Shown piece by piece: positions 59,825 through 64,000 of a DNA stretch of 64,000 nt. Under the pieces are notes generated by a model, which was not told where the DNA came from, did not search any database, and was given only the letters and a program-made list of their open reading frames with translations. The number at the start of each line of letters is the position of its first letter. The stretch's first letter is position 1. The stretch is from JAAUTT01 sp038213375 (lineage in GTDB: Bacteria; Bacteroidota; Bacteroidia; Bacteroidales; JAAUTT01). The translations under genes and the position numbers were made by a program. The DNA is taken from the NCBI GenBank assembly GCA_038213375.1, contig JBBQTB010000032.1:1-64000 (forward strand). Direction: 5' to 3'.

Positions 59825-60398
59825 TGGTCAATTCCTTATAATTAGGATTTTTAAGAATTCGCTCAATCAAATTTTTCTTACATCTGAATCGTCTGTTCTT
59901 TGTATGTTGTTCTGATAAGTACCCCATCACTTTTGTTACTTCGGTAATTGAATATCCTTGAAGTATGAGCCGTATTATTTTTTGACAATCATAAGATATT
60001 TCATTAAAATGCTGAAGAAACATTTTTCGTCTTTCAGTTTTAATTAAATCATCCGTTAGCCCATGCAGGGTTTCGTTACTATACTCATCGCAATTTTCAA
60101 TTGAAACTTTTTTTTGATCCTTATACATCAATTGACGTAACCAAGCAATTTTTAGTACCGAAAACAAATAAGTATGAAAAGAACATTGTAAAGTCAGAGA
60201 ATTTAGTCTGATTTTATCAAAAAGAGTAATTAAAACATCCTGAAAAACATCTTCGGCATCTTTTTCGTTACCACTGTTATTTTCTATGTAATGTTTTACG
60301 GATCTGAAATTTTTTCTATAGATAAAAAGAAGAACATCGCTGTCCTGTCCCCTTATTCCATCAATGATTTCTTGATCTGTGTAACTCTCCTTTCCCAT
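59784..60398 (-). CDS. ECF-like RNA polymerase sigma factor
   Basis: The 204-residue protein has a sigma-70 region 2 (about 20-85; DAEDVFQDVLITLFDKIR with the -10 recognition helix) and a region 4 HTH (about 135-185; CQKIIRLILQGYSITEVTKVMGY). It lacks region 3 and so is ECF-type. The C-terminal PNYKELTNERTGKDYSVPRW tail lies in the sequence shared with the TPR protein. It probably directs a small regulon under control of the TPR membrane protein, but no target promoter could be identified. Confidence 0.9.
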   Translation of the reverse strand: MGKESYTDQEIIDGIRGQDSDVLLFIYRKNFRSVKHYIENNSGNEKDAEDVFQDVLITLFDKIRLNSLTLQCSFHTYLFSVLKIAWLRQLMYKDQKKVSIENCDEYSNETLHGLTDDLIKTERRKMFLQHFNEISYDCQKIIRLILQGYSITEVTKVMGYLSEQHTKNRRFRCKKNLIERILKNPNYKELTNERTGKDYSVPRW

Positions 60399-60721
60399 GT
60401 ATTAATACCGTAAATGAGCAAAAAGTAATCCCTTAAAATATATGTTATATAGCATAAAATACAATATTATTTATATAACACTGATTAATAAACTATTACA
60501 AAAGTTTAAGTTTTCTAAAATTATATGCAAAGGTAATTGAAAATCTTCTAATCTTTAGAAGTTGTTTAACAATTAATAAATTAACAATATAAAACACTGA
60601 TTATAAGTCGTTTTCCTGAAAATTAATTCATAATTATATGGATAATCTTCGATTTTGGAAAGCATTTATGGACATTAGAAAACAAAATTAAATTGTTCTC
60701 AGGCCTAAGATATCTTCGATG
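60399..60721. other. AT-rich intergenic region upstream of the sigma factor
   Basis: About 320 bases, strongly AT-rich, with no open frame of interest. On the minus strand TACCTTTG near 60526 fits the -7 consensus of the main promoter type, but no matching -33 box is seen at 19 bases. A CTTTCACATAAAGG-type imperfect hairpin lies at the end of the next gene. Confidence 0.4.
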
Positions 60722-63028
60722 CTATATTTGGGACATCATTTTAGGCGTTCTTTCTCCTTTATGTGAAAGTGAGGTTATATAAGGTATGGTGAACTTGAAT
60801 TCGCTTCCGGTGCCGAAATTACTTTCAACCCATAGATGGCCTCCATGTTTTTCTACGAATTCCTTACAGAGCAATAATCCCAATCCTGTGCCTCTTTCTT
60901 GATCTGTGCCAATATTGGTATACTGAACATCAATCCTGAAAAGTTTTTCTATGTTTTTTTGTGATATCCCAATACCAGTATCCTTTATAGTTATTGTAAC
61001 CGTATCCTCACACTGATTTGCATGTACCGTTACTTTTCCATTCCTGTGTGTAAATTTTACAGCATTGTTCAGTAGATTACGTAAAATAGTATTAAGCATA
61101 TCTTTATCGGCCATAGTCTCCAAATTTTCAGCTATTTGGGAATGCAATTCTATTTTTTTATTAAGAACCATTGTTTTCATATTGACAAGATTCTCCTCAA
61201 CTAGCTCGTTTATGTTTAGTATTTGAGGATTGAATTTGATATTGCCGGTTTGTGATCTCGACCATTCTAATAGATTTTCCAATAGTGCAAAGCCACGTTT
61301 CGCAGATTCATTTAGTAAAATGCTGATATTTTTGATATTATCAATATCAAAATCATCAACACAATCTATTAGCATTTCTGAGGCTCCCAGCAAGCCACAA
61401 AATGGATTTTTCAGATCGTGTGCAATAATTCCGAAAAATTTATCTTTTGTGGCGTTAAGATCTTTCAGATCCGCTGCATATTTTTTCAATTGCACTTCTG
61501 CTTTCTGCTTTTCATTTTCAATCTGTATCCGGAGAGTTATATCCTCAAAAATAACTGCAAAGAACCCTGTTTTGGGACAGAAAGCATTTATCTTGAAATA
61601 TTTATTTATTTCAGAATTATAATTTTCAAATTCAACGCTTTTACCTGTTAATGAAACCTCTCCATATATAGCTATTTTATTTTTATAAGTTGCCGGTAAT
61701 ATTTCACGGGCCGTTTTACCTATAATTGCCCGGGCCGTTAATCCTGTTAATTCTTCAAAGGCAGGATTAACACTAATGAACTTATAATCACAAGGTTTCC
61801 CTTGCTTATCCAGTATAATTTCATACAGAGCAAAACCATCGATCATTTTGGTAAAAAGTAGCCGGTATTTTTCTTCGCTTTCTTTTAATTTTTCTGACGT
61901 TTGTATATGTTCATTCAACTCGAAATGCAAAAGGGTATTTATTTCGGCTAAATCCTGTGTTCGAATTTGTATTTTAGAATCTAATTCTTCGTTTAATTTT
62001 TGTAACGCTTCCTTGGCTTTTGTTACTTCCTTAAAAAGAATTTTATAACTATTTTCACTCATTTTAAGGTCGTTTTCTACTTTTCTCCTTTGAATATTCA
62101 AAGATCCCTGACTACTTATGGCTTCAATAATATCCATGTCATTAGGATCAATGGCTTTTTTTGAAAAGATAAATACTCCCCCATAGTGTTTTTCATCTCT
62201 TGAAAAACCGATCGTATAAGTTTTATAATGGTTAAACACCTTTTTAAATTCGCCGAATACATCCATTCCTTTTTCTGCAGTGAAATGATCCGAAATTTCG
62301 CCACTCAATTCATGAAGTTTCCCATCATTGTGAAAATTCAACACCTTTTTCAGGTAATCGCCAACAAGAATCATGACTTGAGCCTCTGTTAATTTATAAA
62401 TTTTCAGAATTTCAAGAAAAAATGGTTCAAGCCTGTCATTGGATCTCATGCAGGTATTATATTGATCCATAAGATCAATCGAAAAAACGGTTACTTGATT
62501 TAGCAATCGGTTAATATTCTCGCGTATTGTGCGGTAAATTGAAGGAACATCTTCACATTCATTCATTGCCACCGTTGCCAATGAAAGAATTGCAAACTGG
62601 CGAGCATTTCGTTCCTGGATTTCCTGTAGATTTTTTCGCTCGATACCATATCGAATGGCGCGTAAAATGTTTTCAGAGGTCAGATTATTTTTTACAAGGT
62701 AATCTTGTGCGCCTGCTTTTACAGAGGCTAAGGCTGTTTCTTCATCATCCAGCCCTGTCATCACTATAACGGGGGCCTTAACTTTTGATACCAGAAATTT
62801 TTGCAGGGTTTCCAGACCTACACTATCTGGTAACCCCAGGTCTAACAGAATTACATCGAACTCATTTTCGCCCGATAGTTTTATGGCATCGCATAACTTT
62901 GCAGAATGGGAAACTAAAAATTTAGTTTCCGTGGATTTTATAAAGTCTTTAATAATGTAAACATCACCCGGATTATCCTCTACCAATAGAATATGTAAAG
63001 GGGTTTTATTTATAGAGGAAGTTTCCAT
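60722..63028 (-). CDS. Hybrid receiver-GAF-PAS histidine kinase
   Basis: The 768-residue cytoplasmic kinase has an N-terminal receiver domain (about 10-130; Asp63 in VILLDLGLPDSVG, MTGLDDEE and the Lys in DYLVKNN), a GAF-like domain (about 145-315), a coiled coil (about 315-385), a PAS domain (about 385-505; FISVNPAFEELTGLTARAIIG), a HisKA domain with His537 in FFGIIAHDLKNPF, and an HATPase domain with ILRNLLNNAVKFTHRNGKV, DTGIGIS and GTGLGLLLCKEF. The receiver suggests it sits downstream of another kinase. No membrane helix is seen. Confidence 0.92.
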   Translation of the reverse strand: METSSINKTPLHILLVEDNPGDVYIIKDFIKSTETKFLVSHSAKLCDAIKLSGENEFDVILLDLGLPDSVGLETLQKFLVSKVKAPVIVMTGLDDEETALASVKAGAQDYLVKNNLTSENILRAIRYGIERKNLQEIQERNARQFAILSLATVAMNECEDVPSIYRTIRENINRLLNQVTVFSIDLMDQYNTCMRSNDRLEPFFLEILKIYKLTEAQVMILVGDYLKKVLNFHNDGKLHELSGEISDHFTAEKGMDVFGEFKKVFNHYKTYTIGFSRDEKHYGGVFIFSKKAIDPNDMDIIEAISSQGSLNIQRRKVENDLKMSENSYKILFKEVTKAKEALQKLNEELDSKIQIRTQDLAEINTLLHFELNEHIQTSEKLKESEEKYRLLFTKMIDGFALYEIILDKQGKPCDYKFISVNPAFEELTGLTARAIIGKTAREILPATYKNKIAIYGEVSLTGKSVEFENYNSEINKYFKINAFCPKTGFFAVIFEDITLRIQIENEKQKAEVQLKKYAADLKDLNATKDKFFGIIAHDLKNPFCGLLGASEMLIDCVDDFDIDNIKNISILLNESAKRGFALLENLLEWSRSQTGNIKFNPQILNINELVEENLVNMKTMVLNKKIELHSQIAENLETMADKDMLNTILRNLLNNAVKFTHRNGKVTVHANQCEDTVTITIKDTGIGISQKNIEKLFRIDVQYTNIGTDQERGTGLGLLLCKEFVEKHGGHLWVESNFGTGSEFKFTIPYITSLSHKGERTPKMMSQI

Positions 63029-63050
63029 TTCGCTTTGTTTTATTTGTATA

Positions 63051-63497
63051 TTATTTTTTAGTTGGCAACTTTACCAGAGAGAACCAAAAATCCTCAATGG
63101 ATTTAACCACGTTAACAAATTGATCCAAATCCAAAGGCTTTGTTACGTAGCAATTGGCATGCAGACTGTAAGATTTTAAGATGTCTTCTTCTGCCTGGGA
63201 GGTGGTCATAACTACAACCGGAATTTGCTTCAGGTTATCATCAGTTTTTATTTCAGACAGCACTTCGCGTCCATCCTTTTTGGGGAGATTAAGATCCAAA
63301 AAAATTAGATCAGGCCTCGGCGATCCCGTAAATTCTTCTTTTTTATTAAGAAAATTCATTGCCTCCACACCGTCTTTAACAAGGTGCAGCTGGCACTGGA
63401 TTTTATTGCCATTTATAACTTCCTTGATAAGTCTGGCATCACCCGGGTTGTCCTCTACTACCAGGATGTCGATTGGTTTCATCTTTTGGTTTTGCAT
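63051..63497 (-). CDS. Single-domain response regulator
   Basis: The 148-residue protein consists of one receiver domain with Glu15/Asp16, phospho-acceptor Asp68 in LIFLDLNLPKKDG, Thr in VVMTTSQAEED and Lys in CYVTKPLD, without an output domain. I start at the ATG of 63497, preceded by AAAGGAGC eight bases upstream, rather than the longer frame. The NPGDARLIKE region is typical of regulators paired with hybrid kinases of the next gene's type. It may relay phosphate between the kinases on either side. Confidence 0.92.
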   Translation of the reverse strand: MQNQKMKPIDILVVEDNPGDARLIKEVINGNKIQCQLHLVKDGVEAMNFLNKKEEFTGSPRPDLIFLDLNLPKKDGREVLSEIKTDDNLKQIPVVVMTTSQAEEDILKSYSLHANCYVTKPLDLDQFVNVVKSIEDFWFSLVKLPTKK

Positions 63498-63501
63498 CGT
63501 T

Positions 63502-64000
63502 TTAGCTCCTTTCAAATTTTTTTATGGTGAAATAAAATGTTGTTCCTTTATTAATTTCTGATTCCACCCAAATTTTTCCTCCATGGCGTTCTATGATCCG
63601 TTTACAGATTGCAAGTCCAATACCTGTACCTTCATATTCGTCTTTTGGTAGTAACCTCTGGAATATCTGGAATATTCTCTCAAAATACTGTTTTTCAATA
63701 CCAATACCATTATCCTTGACCGAAAATATAAAGTGTTCGTTTTCTTCTTTAGACGAAATGTGAATCAATGGTGTATTCTTTGAAAATTTAAGCGCATTTC
63801 CAATGATGTTTTGCAGCAATTGGGTCATTTGCCCTTCATCAGCGTATACTACAGATAATTCACCGTTGGTTATCAGGGCATTTTGCGCCTGTATATTGAT
63901 ATTCAAGTTATACACTACTTGTCCTAATACCTCGTGCATGTCAACATAGTTGAATTCTTTGATTTTTGTTTGAATTCTGGAAAAAGCAAGAAGATCGTTA
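63502..64000 (-). CDS. Histidine kinase, C-terminal part (runs off the window)
   Basis: The reading frame is open from the right edge to a stop at 63502, giving about 165 residues of kinase C-terminus. It begins with the end of the HisKA dimerisation domain (NDLLAFSRIQTK) and includes the ATPase domain: LLQNIIGNALKFSKNTPLI (N box), DNGIGIEKQYFERIF (G1) and YEGTGIGLAICKRIIERHGG (G2). The 5' part is outside the window. Its stop is four bases before the start of the response regulator, so these genes form one transcript. Confidence 0.93.
   Translation of the reverse strand, partial: NDLLAFSRIQTKIKEFNYVDMHEVLGQVVYNLNINIQAQNALITNGELSVVYADEGQMTQLLQNIIGNALKFSKNTPLIHISSKEENEHFIFSVKDNGIGIEKQYFERIFQIFQRLLPKDEYEGTGIGLAICKRIIERHGGKIWVESEINKGTTFYFTIKKFERS

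Overview
The window is AT-rich chromosomal DNA from a member of the Bacteroidota, most likely class Bacteroidia near Bacteroidales/Marinilabiliales. The evidence is TAnnTTTG-type promoters, a T9SS C-terminal sorting domain, a SusC-like TonB receptor remnant with a carboxypeptidase-like N-domain, a GH26 mannanase, and Bacteroidota gene orders such as surE-lpxB-spoIID and yicC-gmk-nadD. Ferredoxin-dependent 2-oxoacid oxidoreductase and NuoEF-like flavoproteins point to anaerobic energy metabolism. An Fe/Mn superoxide dismutase and an Nramp transporter suggest some oxygen tolerance.

Layout. 0.1-8 kb: a broken DUF433/DUF5615 toxin-antitoxin pair, a Yip1 membrane protein, sod, an AlaX-like tRNA editing protein, a Uma2 nuclease-fold protein, lipA, thiamin pyrophosphokinase, a histidine kinase and a RelE-type toxin pair. 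8.4-24.8 kb is mostly housekeeping: pheT with a macro-domain stub behind it, araA, surE/lpxB/spoIID, a DMT exporter, an Nramp transporter, htpG, a LytTR regulator, a SpoU methyltransferase, HU and tRNA-Ser(UGA). The mntH-htpG interval is a mosaic of three 33-bp palindromes with gene fragments between them. 24.9-32.5 kb is accessory: a decayed tyrosine integrase beside the tRNA, a MITE-like element, a 31-residue-repeat secreted protein, a beta-propeller protein, a GATase-like domain protein, tcdA and a GH26 mannanase. 32.8-38.8 kb is a probable operon (ACT protein, phenylacetate-CoA ligase family, aminotransferase, four-subunit 2-oxoacid:ferredoxin oxidoreductase) that would turn amino acids into acyl-CoA and reduced ferredoxin. 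39-46 kb: nadD, gmk, yicC and recR interrupted by structured repeats, then a Na+/solute symporter, a tiny T9SS protein, a TonB-receptor pseudogene and a second MITE-like element.

46.1-58.6 kb is the most interesting part. A tightly packed set encodes a membrane-anchored PQQ-type beta-propeller, a NuoE-NuoF fusion with extra Fe-S domains, a 2Fe-2S/FAD GltD-like protein that lacks the NADPH-binding domain, and a secreted PQQ-type propeller. A GT4 glycosyltransferase and an ABC ATPase with a giant FtsX-like permease follow. The first four genes look like one transcription unit coupling a soluble NAD(P)H/Fe-S electron hub to periplasmic propellers. I know of no description of such a complex, so the function is open.

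58.6-64 kb, mostly on the minus strand: a cysteine-cluster protein, an ECF-like sigma factor overlapping a TPR membrane protein, and a run of response-regulator and histidine-kinase genes continuing past the window edge.
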